Shown one piece after another: positions 1 to 7,417 of a stretch of DNA of 31,742 nucleotides. Position numbers and translations under genes: made by a program. The notes beneath the pieces are model-generated. The model was given only the letters and a program-made list of their open reading frames with translations. It did no database searches and had not been told where the DNA came from. Within the stretch, counting starts at the first letter, position 1, and each line of letters opens with the position of its first letter. The stretch comes from an uncultured Brachyspira sp. (lineage in GTDB: Bacteria; Spirochaetota; Brachyspiria; Brachyspirales; Brachyspiraceae). The stretch lies in assembly GCF_949287625.1 (NCBI RefSeq), contig NZ_CASEGO010000058.1:1-31742 (forward strand), given 5' to 3'.

Positions 1-52
1 TATGAAAAGATTTCAAAAATTTTATTTCTTCGTCTGTTAAATTAAAATCCAT
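1..52 (-). CDS. 5' end of an unidentified gene (partial)
   Basis: An ATG on the minus strand at 52-50 opens a frame that runs without a stop to the window edge and encodes MDFNLTDEEIKFLKSF followed by H. The coding-like use of acidic and lysine codons and the good promoter just upstream (59-86) support a real gene. No Shine-Dalgarno is visible; the promoter is so close that the mRNA would be leaderless. Seventeen codons are too few to name a family. Confidence 0.45.
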   Translation of the reverse strand, partial: MDFNLTDEEIKFLKSFH

Positions 53-58
53 ATTTTG

Positions 59-86
59 ATTATACTATAAATTAAAAAATTGACAA
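59..86 (-). promoter_or_regulatory. Promoter of the partial minus-strand gene
   Basis: Read on the minus strand: TTGTCA (86-81), a 16-base gap, then a perfect TATAAT (64-59). The -10 ends six bases before the ATG at 52, so transcription should start at or next to the start codon. A 12-bp palindrome CAGTATATACTG (100-111) lies just upstream and could be an operator, but nothing else supports that. Confidence 0.5.
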
Positions 87-159
87 ACTTAAAAATTTTC
101 AGTATATACTGGAACGATTTCATTTTGTCAACCGATGTACATTATATAGAATTATCAAC

Positions 160-440
160 TTTTTTGTCGCACACGCTCTGCGGGCTTCGCCAAAGTTTTT
201 ATCCTTCGGATACGTTTCACGAAAAACGCAATTGCTAGAACTTTATATTTCAAAGATATGTATTAAATGTATGGTAATACCCGAAATTTGGGCTAAAAAT
301 GCAGTCTTTTTGGTTCTTTGTGTCACACCTGCCTACGGCACGCAGAGCGAGGCGTACAGCGTCACAAAAGAACTGGGGGTTGCCGAAGGCACGTAGAGCG
401 GGCACGACTGTGTGCTTCGCAGGGCTAGTCCACACAAATC
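160..440. repeat. GC-rich intergenic element with repeated CGYAGAGCG core
   Basis: This stretch is far richer in G+C than its surroundings and contains degenerate copies of one short unit. Two direct copies with the pattern GCC-NNN-GGCACG-Y-AGAGCG lie at 331-349 and 382-400. An inverted relative, CGCTCTGCG, lies at 174-182. The same core recurs at 25113-25121. Other pieces (GTCAC at 332-area and 361-365, GGCTTCGCC, GCTTCGCAGGGC) look like decayed parts of the same family. Both strands carry overlapping open frames of 60-90 codons here, but neither has a ribosome binding site or recognisable protein features, so I treat the stretch as a dispersed non-coding element. Similar GC-rich islands are, from memory, common between Brachyspira genes. 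Confidence 0.5.
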
Positions 441-813
441 TAAAATTTAAAAATTTATTTTTTGACAAACTATATCTGCTTAGGTATATTAATATAAGTC
501 TATAATAATGGTAATAATACATAAGCTAATAAAAAATATATGAATGCTTTTTATATCAAGTAAATATTAGAGACTGGTTTGTAATGAGAACTTTTTTATA
601 AGGTAGACTTTAATCTTAAAATAAGTATAAAGAATGAATTTTAAACATGCTGCTATAAATATTATTAGTGAAAATACATGTTTTAATTATATAAGAATTA
701 AAAGACTTCTTGAAATTAATAAAATTATTGTTACAAACAGCTATTTTAATTAAATAAATAAAAACTTAAATCAAGAACAAAAACCACTTTTTTATTTTTT
801 TAATGCTTTACTA
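441..813. other. AT-rich intergenic stretch, nothing recognised
   Basis: Very A+T-rich DNA with stops in all frames. I see no RNA gene, repeat or open frame with a ribosome binding site here. Confidence 0.5.
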
Positions 814-841
814 TTGACATATAAAAATAAATTTACATAAT
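814..841 (+). promoter_or_regulatory. Promoter of the EFR1 family gene
   Basis: Perfect TTGACA at 814-819, 16 bases, then CATAAT at 836-841 (five of six matches). The predicted transcription start near 848 leaves a leader of about 34 bases before the ATG at 882. Confidence 0.6.
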
Positions 842-881
842 ATATATCATACAATTAAAATACTTGAAGGGAGTATATCAT

Positions 882-1709
882 ATGTTTGTAAATAAAGTAT
901 ATTCAATATATTATAGTGCAACAGGCACAACACAAAAGATAGTTTCTTTTATAGGGGAAAATATCGCAAAACAGTTAAATGTTCCTTTTGAAAAAATCAA
1001 TTTCTCTTTACCAAAAAACAGAGAACAAGTATTGGAGTTTAAAGAGGGAGAGCTTGTAGTATGCGGAAGTCCTACATATGCAGGAAGAATCCCTAATGTT
1101 ATGCTTCCTTTTTATAAAAATAATATTAAAGCAAATGGGGCTTTGGCTATACCAGTAGTTTTATACGGAAACAGAAATTTTGATGATTCTTTAATAGAGC
1201 TTAGAAACACTATGGAAGATAATGGCTTTCATACAATAGCTGGTGCTGGATTTATAGGAGAGCATGCCTTTTCATATGTGCTTGCTGCACACAGACCCGA
1301 TGAAAAGGATATGGAAATAGCTTTAACATTTGCCAATAAGGCTGTTGAAAAAATAAAAAACAATGAAGCAATACCTTCTGAACCTATAAAAGTACGTGGA
1401 AATGATCCTATACGTCCTTACTATATTCCTAGAGATGAACATGAACATGCCATCGATATACTTAAAGTAAAACCCAAAGTGGATACTTCTAAATGTACCA
1501 ACTGCAAAACTTGTGCCCATGTATGCCCGCTTGCCTCTATAGATTTTGATGATATTACTAAATATGTAGGTAAATGCATAAAATGCGGAGCCTGCATAAA
1601 AAAATGTCCTGAGCATTGCAGATATTATGATGATGAGGGCTTCCTATATCATCAGCATGACCTTGAAAAGCAGTTTGAAAGAAGAGCTGAACCTGAATTG
1701 TTCTATTGA
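882..1709 (+). CDS. EFR1 family protein: flavodoxin-like domain plus two [4Fe-4S] clusters
   Basis: A 275-residue cytoplasmic electron-transfer protein. The N-terminal half is flavodoxin-like: YSIYYSATGTTQKIV near residues 7-21 is the phosphate-binding loop for FMN, and GSPTYAGRIP is the second flavin-contact loop. The C-terminal part carries two bacterial ferredoxin motifs, CTNCKTCAHVCP and CIKCGACIKKCP, each binding one 4Fe-4S cluster. This combination is the EFR1 (ferredoxin-flavodoxin) family; the physiological partner is unknown. I chose the ATG at 882 because AAGGGAG sits eight bases upstream; an in-frame TTG at 864 would put that ribosome binding site inside the gene. It is monocistronic, with its own promoter and a downstream hairpin. 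The family call is firm, the role open. Confidence 0.88.
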   Translation: MFVNKVYSIYYSATGTTQKIVSFIGENIAKQLNVPFEKINFSLPKNREQVLEFKEGELVVCGSPTYAGRIPNVMLPFYKNNIKANGALAIPVVLYGNRNFDDSLIELRNTMEDNGFHTIAGAGFIGEHAFSYVLAAHRPDEKDMEIALTFANKAVEKIKNNEAIPSEPIKVRGNDPIRPYYIPRDEHEHAIDILKVKPKVDTSKCTNCKTCAHVCPLASIDFDDITKYVGKCIKCGACIKKCPEHCRYYDDEGFLYHQHDLEKQFERRAEPELFY

Positions 1710-1761
1710 TTTTTTATAATAAATTTGAAACTTCCTATGATTATAATATATTAATGAAAAT

Positions 1762-1795
1762 ACCCAATGGATTTTTATTTATTCATTGGGTTATT
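1762..1795. terminator. Hairpin between convergent genes, probable terminator
   Basis: ACCCAATG (1762-1769) pairs perfectly with CATTGGGT (1784-1791), with a T-rich loop and the T-rich sequence TATTTATTA after it. It lies between the ends of the EFR1 gene and the minus-strand Fpg-like gene and could serve both. The T tract is imperfect, so confidence is moderate. Confidence 0.5.
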
Positions 1796-1923
1796 TATTA
1801 TAATATTTTTATGATGATTAACTAAGAGTATTATTACAGATATTTAAATACAATTATATTTGTTTATTAAAAGATATAGAAAATCATAAACAAATAATTT
1901 TTATACTATAACTATAAAATCTA

Positions 1924-2580
1924 TTATTCTTCAGACATATCACTGTCATCTTCTTCTGTATTTCCAGATGCCTCTCTTAAAACCTGCTTTATAGCATCAA
2001 ATATCTCTCTGGCTTTAACTTTAGTTATTTCTGAAGTTTTAGTTTTTTTAGTAATGGAAGATTTTTTTAGTATCATATCTCCGTATACATTGCCTATACC
2101 GCTTAATATCAGAGGATTTTTTATTAATTTCTCTACAGTAGTATCATTATCAGCAAGTAATTGACAGAATAAATTATAATTAAACTGCTTGGTAAGAGGA
2201 TCGTATCCTATTTGAGGCATTGTAGTAGAATCTTTCCATATAGGTATTATCTTAGTTATCTCTTCTTTATTATTCTTACTGTCATCTACAACAAAAAAGT
2301 TTCCATGATCAGTTTCTAATTTAATGATACTATTATCATATGTATCATCTTCTGTAAGTACAAAAGATCCGTTAGGACCTAAATCTACAAGCATAGCATC
2401 TTGAGAAAATTGAAAATGCATATAACCGCCGTATCTTAGTACATCTATAATTTTCTGCCCCTCTATATCTTCCATTTCTTTATATTGTTTATCTATAGCT
2501 ACTATTTTATTAATATAAGAATAGCAAATCTCACCTTTAATAGAGTTTATCAATGTAATTAAATTTGGTAGTTCTTTCAT
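1924..2580 (-). CDS. Divergent Fpg/Nei-like protein without catalytic residues or zinc finger
   Basis: A 218-residue protein resembling formamidopyrimidine-DNA glycosylase/endonuclease VIII. Family signs are the N-terminal MKELPNLITL (compare MPELPEVETI), the segment IEGQKIIDVLRYGGYMHFQF, a loop LVDLGPNGSFVL, and the helix-two-turn-helix region LILSGIGNVYGDMILKKSSI. The catalytic proline after the initiator Met is a lysine. The lysine of the RRGKY-type loop is glycine here (RYGGY). The four-cysteine zinc finger is absent; the protein instead ends in an acidic tail (EEDDSDMSEE). It may be one of the zinc-less divergent Fpg-like proteins found in clostridia and spirochaetes, possibly DNA-binding rather than catalytic. 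The ATG at 2580 is preceded by AGGAA about ten bases upstream. A terminator separates it from the upstream gene. Confidence 0.6.
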   Translation of the reverse strand: MKELPNLITLINSIKGEICYSYINKIVAIDKQYKEMEDIEGQKIIDVLRYGGYMHFQFSQDAMLVDLGPNGSFVLTEDDTYDNSIIKLETDHGNFFVVDDSKNNKEEITKIIPIWKDSTTMPQIGYDPLTKQFNYNLFCQLLADNDTTVEKLIKNPLILSGIGNVYGDMILKKSSITKKTKTSEITKVKAREIFDAIKQVLREASGNTEEDDSDMSEE

Positions 2581-2630
2581 TTATGATTATTCCTGTTTAT
2601 ATTATGTTTACTTATATTTTAGCATGAAAG

Positions 2631-2678
2631 AAAAAAAAATCAAATTTACAATCAAATAGATGTATGATTATAAATTTG
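2631..2678 (-). terminator. Intrinsic terminator of the sugar-nucleotide gene
   Basis: On the minus strand a 14-bp stem (2678-2665 with 2654-2641, one U-G pair, ten-base loop) is followed at once by a run of eight T. It lies 32 bases after the stop of the gene at 2710-3648, and the T run works only on the minus strand, so the direction is clear. Confidence 0.75.
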
Positions 2679-2709
2679 ATTTACATATTTTTATATATAA
2701 TTTAAAATA

Positions 2710-3648
2710 TTATTTGTTTTTTAAATAATTATCAAAATATTCAATAGTTTTTTTAAGCCCCTCTTCTAGTTTATAATTAGGAGTCCAATTAAGTTTTTCT
2801 TTAGCCAAAGTTATATTAGGCTGTCTTTTTACAGGGTCATCTTTAGGAAGATCTTTAAACACTATTTCAGATTTTGAATTAGTCATGTCTATTATCTTTT
2901 GAGCAAACTCTAAAACTGTCATCTCATAAGGATTACCCAAATTAACAGGTCCTATAAAGTTTTCACTGTTCATCATTCGTACAGCTCCGTCTATCAAATC
3001 ATCACAATAGCAGAAACTTCTTGTCTGACTTCCATCTCCATAAACTGTTATATCTATATTTTTTAATGCCTGTATAATAAAATTAGATACTACCCTTCCG
3101 TCATTTTCATTCATTCTTGGTCCATAGGTATTAAATATTCTTATAATTTTTATATCTGTATTATACTGTCTATGATAATCCATCATCAAAGTTTCAGCAC
3201 TTCTTTTACCCTCATCATAGCAGCTTCTTATACCATTAGGATTAACATGTCCCCAATAATTTTCCTGCTGCGGATGTTCTAAAGGATCTCCATATACTTC
3301 GCTTGTTGATGCCTGAAGTATTCTGGCATTGCAGTTTCTTGCCAAATCAAGCATATTAAGTATTCCAAAAACACTGGTTTTAAATGTATGTACTGGATTT
3401 CTTTGATAATGTATAGGGGAAGCAGGACATGCAAAATTATATATTTCATCACATTCTATATGTATAGGCTCTGTTATATCATGTCTTATACTTTCAAAAT
3501 TTTTATTATTCATTAAATGTTTTATATTTTCATTAGAGCCTGTAAAAAAATTATCAATAGATATTACATAATTGCCTTCTTTTAATAATCTTTCGCATAG
3601 ATGCGAGCCTAAAAAACCAGACCCGCCTGTTACAATAATTCTTTTCAT
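2710..3648 (-). CDS. UDP-glucuronate decarboxylase-like NAD-dependent epimerase/dehydratase
   Basis: A 312-residue short-chain dehydrogenase of the extended type. The NAD-binding motif is TGGSGFLGSHL near the N terminus. The catalytic Ser comes from QASTSEVYGDP, and the Tyr-x-x-x-Lys pair is CYDEGKRSAE. IRIFNTYGPRM and GDGSQTRSFCYCDDL are typical of UDP-glucuronate decarboxylase (UXS), which oxidises and decarboxylates UDP-glucuronate to UDP-xylose. HDITEPIHIECDEIYNFACP is also characteristic of UXS. A related dTDP-glucose 4,6-dehydratase is less likely. It probably supplies a sugar for surface glycan. The ATG at 3648 has AAGGA nine bases upstream; an in-frame TTG immediately before it is the alternative. 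Own promoter (3681-3708) and own terminator make it a single-gene unit. Confidence 0.85.
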   Translation of the reverse strand: MKRIIVTGGSGFLGSHLCERLLKEGNYVISIDNFFTGSNENIKHLMNNKNFESIRHDITEPIHIECDEIYNFACPASPIHYQRNPVHTFKTSVFGILNMLDLARNCNARILQASTSEVYGDPLEHPQQENYWGHVNPNGIRSCYDEGKRSAETLMMDYHRQYNTDIKIIRIFNTYGPRMNENDGRVVSNFIIQALKNIDITVYGDGSQTRSFCYCDDLIDGAVRMMNSENFIGPVNLGNPYEMTVLEFAQKIIDMTNSKSEIVFKDLPKDDPVKRQPNITLAKEKLNWTPNYKLEEGLKKTIEYFDNYLKNK

Positions 3649-3680
3649 CAAATTATTCCTTTAAATATATTTTTACAACT

Positions 3681-3708
3681 ATAATATAACAATATATAAA
3701 TATTTCAA
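3681..3708 (-). promoter_or_regulatory. Promoter of the UXS-like gene
   Basis: Minus strand: TTGAAA (3708-3703), 16 bases, TATTAT (3686-3681). It is divergent from the cas promoter about 155 bp away. Confidence 0.45.
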
Positions 3709-3861
3709 TAAAAAAACATAATGAAAATATTTATTTTTATTATAAAAAATTATTTTGTTTAATAAAACTATTTTTCAACACTATAATCTTACAAAATATG
3801 AACTATATATTGATTACAAAACAAAAATACAATATTATAATAAATTATACTGTATTTTTTA

Positions 3862-3890
3862 TTGACAACAGTACTCATTTTTACTATACT
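3862..3890 (+). promoter_or_regulatory. Promoter of the cas operon
   Basis: Perfect TTGACA (3862-3867), 17 bases, TATACT (3885-3890). The predicted start near 3897 gives a leader of about 47 bases to cas6. No other clear promoter is visible between the cas genes, so this one probably drives the whole operon. Confidence 0.7.
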
Positions 3891-3943
3891 AGTTACTGAT
3901 ATCTGAAATAAATAATTAATAAATGAAAGAAAAGGATATTTTT

Positions 3944-4717
3944 ATGCGTATAAATTTAAATTTTGAACTTGAAAACAACATAATAAGCAAAGAATACAGA
4001 TTAACAATAATAAGCTTCATTAAAAATGCATTAAAAAATTATTCGCCAAATACATACGATATACTTTATAAAGATAATACAAAAATGAAAGCATTTACAT
4101 TCGGAGTATTTTTACCTGATGCTAAGATTAATAATGATAATATAGAAATTTCTTTAACAGACAAAGGCAAATCATATATAAATGTAACTTTTTCTATATT
4201 TGATAATGAATTATTTATAGAGCTTTATAATTCTTTTAATAATATGCTAAACAAAAAATATCCTAAAGATGAAAACACCAAAAGCCAAATGATTATGACA
4301 TTAAAAAAAATAACTATGCAAAATGAAAAGCCTATAAAACAAAATAAAATATTAATAAAATTTTTAAGCCCATTAGTACTTAGAAATCATAACAGAGAAA
4401 CTAATAAAGATATATATGTAACATTTAAAGATGATAATTTTAATTCTATTCTAAATCAATCGGCAGAAAGACTTGCAAAAGAGTTTGATTTTGAAAGTTC
4501 TCAAATAAAATTGACGCCATTAAATCTGACAGACAATAACGGCAATATTATACAAGAAGAATCAAAAACAACAGTTGTACCTTTCAAAGAATTGTTAATA
4601 AATGTTTCTTACGGTAAATTCTGTTTGGAAGGCGACATTAAGCTATTAAACAATCTCTACAAAACAGGTATAGGAAGCAGAAGAAGCGATGGTTTCGGAC
4701 TATTTGAAGTTTTATAA
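3944..4717 (+). CDS. cas6: Cas6, CRISPR repeat endoribonuclease (type I-B)
   Basis: First gene of the operon, 257 residues. Cas6 cuts the precursor crRNA inside each repeat, leaving an 8-nt repeat-derived 5' handle (here it would be ATGTAAAT). The fold is a pair of ferredoxin-like domains; the best sequence sign is the glycine-rich loop at the very C terminus, GIGSRRSDGFGLFEVL, standard for the family. The N terminus MRINLNFELEN is typical. I prefer the ATG at 3944 to the in-frame ATG at 3923: AAGGA lies eight bases before 3944, while nothing like a ribosome binding site precedes 3923. The catalytic histidine cannot be assigned with certainty; HNRE near residue 148 is one candidate. The gap to cas8b is 26 bases. 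Confidence 0.9.
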   Translation: MRINLNFELENNIISKEYRLTIISFIKNALKNYSPNTYDILYKDNTKMKAFTFGVFLPDAKINNDNIEISLTDKGKSYINVTFSIFDNELFIELYNSFNNMLNKKYPKDENTKSQMIMTLKKITMQNEKPIKQNKILIKFLSPLVLRNHNRETNKDIYVTFKDDNFNSILNQSAERLAKEFDFESSQIKLTPLNLTDNNGNIIQEESKTTVVPFKELLINVSYGKFCLEGDIKLLNNLYKTGIGSRRSDGFGLFEVL

Positions 4718-4743
4718 TATTTTTTATTTAAGGAATTTTTATT

Positions 4744-6504
4744 ATGACAAAAACAAAAAAATCTAGTCAGCATGAATTAAATTTAGAAGATAATCAAAAC
4801 AATAACCTTGAAGAAGAATATTTTGAAATTAATCTTGACACCTTTCTTTTTAATGCGGGTATTATAGGGTTTATAGAAGTTTTGGAAGAAGCAAAGGCAT
4901 CAAAAGGCGAAAGTTTAGAAGATAGAAAAGATTTTTATTATGAAGGGCAAACATTATATGTTAATAAAATTTTCATAAAAAATAAAATTTATGATATAAC
5001 TAATTCATATATAGCTATTTTATTAAAAAAATTTCAAACTAGTACATCAATATACAAATTATGCAATTTGAATATTGAAAAGATAAATAAAGATAATATA
5101 GATTATTATTATAAAATATTTGATGGCAAATATGTTAATACAGTTTGCAATATTCTTAATGATAATAAATTTATGGAAATAATAAAATCTAGAAATAATA
5201 TTAAGAAGAATAAAAAATTAGATAAAGAAGATAAATTTGAAGAAGAATTAAAACTACTAGCAACTATAATAGAATATTTAAATGATATAAAAAATATAAA
5301 ATTAAAAAAGTATTTAACAATATCACAAATAGCATTAAATAAGATGAAATTAATTTATTATAATATATTATTTTTACAATATTTTCCACAACAAAAAGGA
5401 TATTCTATTAGAAGAAATATAGATTTTTTTGAATCTATTAAAATTGATTTAATAGAAAAAAATATTGACTATATAAAATTAAAAAATAATAATAAATCAT
5501 ATAAATATTCAAACTGTATAATTTGTGATAGAAATATTTCTAGTAATGATAAAATAAAAATAAGTTTTTTAGTTTCTTCTGTTGAGGATATGAGTAAAAA
5601 GACTTCTGTATATTGGAATAAAAAACCTGATACATATATATGCCCAATATGCAATATGATTTATATATGTTCTATTATTGGTTTTAATAGTACAAATAAT
5701 GGTATAATATTTGCTAATAGCAATGATAGTATCTCCAGTCTAATAGATATAAATAAATCTTTTGAAACTAAACTTGTAAAAATAAATATTATAAATCTAA
5801 TAATGAATAAAATATTAGAATTAAAAACTCTAGAATTAAATTCAATACAAATTATAAGTAAAATACAAACTAACAAATACTATTCAATAGAAATAATTAC
5901 AAAAGATATACTAAACATAATATATAATTGTAAAAAAGAACTTAATACACTATCTAAAATTAAACCCATTAATTTATTTGATAATAAAAAAAACAAAATA
6001 AATATATTTGATGAATGTTTAAAAAATATATTTAATTATTGCAATCATTATAATTTAATTCATAATATCATAGCTTCATTTTTATCAGAAAAAAATCCTA
6101 CAATGAATATAAATTATTTATACTCATTATTAAAGATACAAATAAAACAACAACATTATAAAGGAGGATATAAAATGACAGATAATGAAGAAAAAAATAA
6201 TGAAATAATAGGAAAAGCTAAAAGAGCTCGTAAAGCAGGTTACAAATTAAAAAAAGATTTAGGAGATCCAAAAGAAGCTGATAATAAAATTAAAGGATTT
6301 GTATATCAATTACTAAATTCTGTACAAGTTGGAAATATAGATACATTTTACAGTACGGTAATAAGAATATACGTGTCTAATGATTTAAAAATACCAAAAA
6401 TAATTTCAGAAGCTTCAAATATTAAAGATTTTAAAGAAATTGGATATGCCTTTATATTAGGTCTTAAATCTCAAGATTATAAAAAAGGAGTAAAAAATGA
6501 ATAA
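4744..6504 (+). CDS. cas8b: Cas8b (Cst1/CXXC-CXXC type), large Cascade subunit
   Basis: A 586-residue protein in the position of the large subunit of type I-B Cascade, which recognises the PAM and helps load Cas3. Large subunits are poorly conserved. The diagnostic sign is a double CxxC zinc-binding pair, C258/C261 (CIICDR) and C300/C303 (CPICNM), the hallmark of the Cst1 (Tneap) group. Upstream AAGGAA precedes the ATG. The middle of the gene is exceptionally A+T-rich, with long Asn/Lys/Ile runs. The last 109 codons have their own strong ribosome binding site and probably also yield Cas11. The stop overlaps cas7 by 8 bases (ATGAATAA). Identity rests on gene order plus the CxxC pairs. Confidence 0.85.
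   Translation: MTKTKKSSQHELNLEDNQNNNLEEEYFEINLDTFLFNAGIIGFIEVLEEAKASKGESLEDRKDFYYEGQTLYVNKIFIKNKIYDITNSYIAILLKKFQTSTSIYKLCNLNIEKINKDNIDYYYKIFDGKYVNTVCNILNDNKFMEIIKSRNNIKKNKKLDKEDKFEEELKLLATIIEYLNDIKNIKLKKYLTISQIALNKMKLIYYNILFLQYFPQQKGYSIRRNIDFFESIKIDLIEKNIDYIKLKNNNKSYKYSNCIICDRNISSNDKIKISFLVSSVEDMSKKTSVYWNKKPDTYICPICNMIYICSIIGFNSTNNGIIFANSNDSISSLIDINKSFETKLVKINIINLIMNKILELKTLELNSIQIISKIQTNKYYSIEIITKDILNIIYNCKKELNTLSKIKPINLFDNKKNKINIFDECLKNIFNYCNHYNLIHNIIASFLSEKNPTMNINYLYSLLKIQIKQQHYKGGYKMTDNEEKNNEIIGKAKRARKAGYKLKKDLGDPKEADNKIKGFVYQLLNSVQVGNIDTFYSTVIRIYVSNDLKIPKIISEASNIKDFKEIGYAFILGLKSQDYKKGVKNE
6175..6504 (+). CDS. cas11: Putative Cas11 small subunit from an internal start within cas8b
   Basis: An ATG at 6175, in frame with cas8b (codon 478), is preceded by the near-perfect ribosome binding site AAAGGAGG (6160-6167) seven bases upstream, better than that of most genes here. 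Translation from it gives 109 residues beginning MTDNEEKNNEIIGKAKRARK, a basic, helix-rich product with no CxxC motif, the size expected of a Cascade small subunit. Internal translation of Cas11 from cas8 has been demonstrated experimentally for types I-B, I-C and I-D (published work known to me). The window has no separate small-subunit gene, which fits. Seen: the site, frame and size. Inferred: the Cas11 role. Confidence 0.7.
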   Translation: MTDNEEKNNEIIGKAKRARKAGYKLKKDLGDPKEADNKIKGFVYQLLNSVQVGNIDTFYSTVIRIYVSNDLKIPKIISEASNIKDFKEIGYAFILGLKSQDYKKGVKNE

Positions 6505-7417
6505 TAAAAATCAAGGATTAACTTTAAGTATAATTTGTGAATTAGAAAGTTCAAATTATGGAGAAGGCGGAAGTAATTATTCTTCATTAAAAAAAATAAG
6601 TAGGGCAGACGGCAACATATATACATATATATCAAGACAAGCATTACGTTATAGTATTATAAATCAATTAATTGATGAATATGATTGGAAAAAAACAGAA
6701 GTTGAAGCTAAAGGAAAGGGAAATAGAAAAGTTGTACAATTTGCTCCAAATGCTAAAATAAAAGATTTTGCAGAAATAGATTTATTTGGATATATGAAAA
6801 CTAATTCAGATGAAGAATCATCAGCAGTAACTAGAAGTGCTGTTGTAAGACTTAGTAATGCAATATCAATGGAGCCATATAATAGTAATTTAGATTTTTT
6901 AACAAATTCTGGAATTGCTAAAAGAAAACATGGACTTAACAATAGTTTAGTTCAAGTAGAAATTCATAAATCATTATATACATATACTATTGTTATAGAT
7001 TTGGATAATATTGGAATAGATGAAAATGAAAAAGGTGATGAAAAAGAAATACCTAATGTAGAAAAAGCAAAAAGAGTTAAAGAATTCCTAAAAGTACTAA
7101 AAAATTTATATAGAGATATAAGAGGAAGAAGAGAGAATTTAACTCCTATATTTGTAATAGGAGGAATATATAATATAAAAAATCCTTTCTTTGAGAATAA
7201 ACTGCATTTAGTAGAAAATAGTCTTAAATTAGATATAAAGGAAATAAAGAGTACATTAGAAAATCTTGATGATGAAATAAAAGAAAATACTATTATAGGA
7301 TATTCAGACTCTATATTTAATAATTCAGAAGATATAAAAGAAGCTTTTAAAGATATAAAAACAATAAAAGAAGTTTTTGATTTACTTTATAAAAAGGTAG
7401 ATAAATATTATGTATGA
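6497..7417 (+). CDS. cas7: Cas7 (Cst2/DevR family), Cascade backbone subunit
   Basis: 306 residues. Cas7 polymerises along the crRNA spacer to form the Cascade backbone. Family signs: the N-terminal beta strand GLTLSIICELESSNYGEGG, then SLKKISRADGNIYTYISRQA and LRYSIINQL, which match the Cst2/DevR RAMP group, and a region around AVTRSAVVRLSNAISMEPY. Both ends overlap neighbours by exactly 8 bases. The ribosome binding site AAAGGAG precedes the ATG inside the end of cas8b, so translation is probably coupled. Many copies per complex are needed, and a strong site here agrees with that. Confidence 0.9.
   Translation: MNNKNQGLTLSIICELESSNYGEGGSNYSSLKKISRADGNIYTYISRQALRYSIINQLIDEYDWKKTEVEAKGKGNRKVVQFAPNAKIKDFAEIDLFGYMKTNSDEESSAVTRSAVVRLSNAISMEPYNSNLDFLTNSGIAKRKHGLNNSLVQVEIHKSLYTYTIVIDLDNIGIDENEKGDEKEIPNVEKAKRVKEFLKVLKNLYRDIRGRRENLTPIFVIGGIYNIKNPFFENKLHLVENSLKLDIKEIKSTLENLDDEIKENTIIGYSDSIFNNSEDIKEAFKDIKTIKEVFDLLYKKVDKYYV

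Noticed and set aside
250..522. Overlapping open frames on both strands in the GC-rich element
   Set aside because: No ribosome binding site, composition typical of the non-coding repeat, and the frames cover each other antisense.
864..881. TTG start for the EFR1 gene
   Set aside because: The ribosome binding site for the ATG at 882 would lie within the coding sequence; the flavodoxin fold starts after the ATG.
3660..3861. A tracrRNA-like anti-repeat or second effector near the cas promoter
   Set aside because: No sequence complementary to the repeat is visible and the type I system needs none.
3923..3943. Longer start for cas6 at 3923
   Set aside because: No ribosome binding site upstream, and the seven added residues contain the binding site of the better start at 3944.
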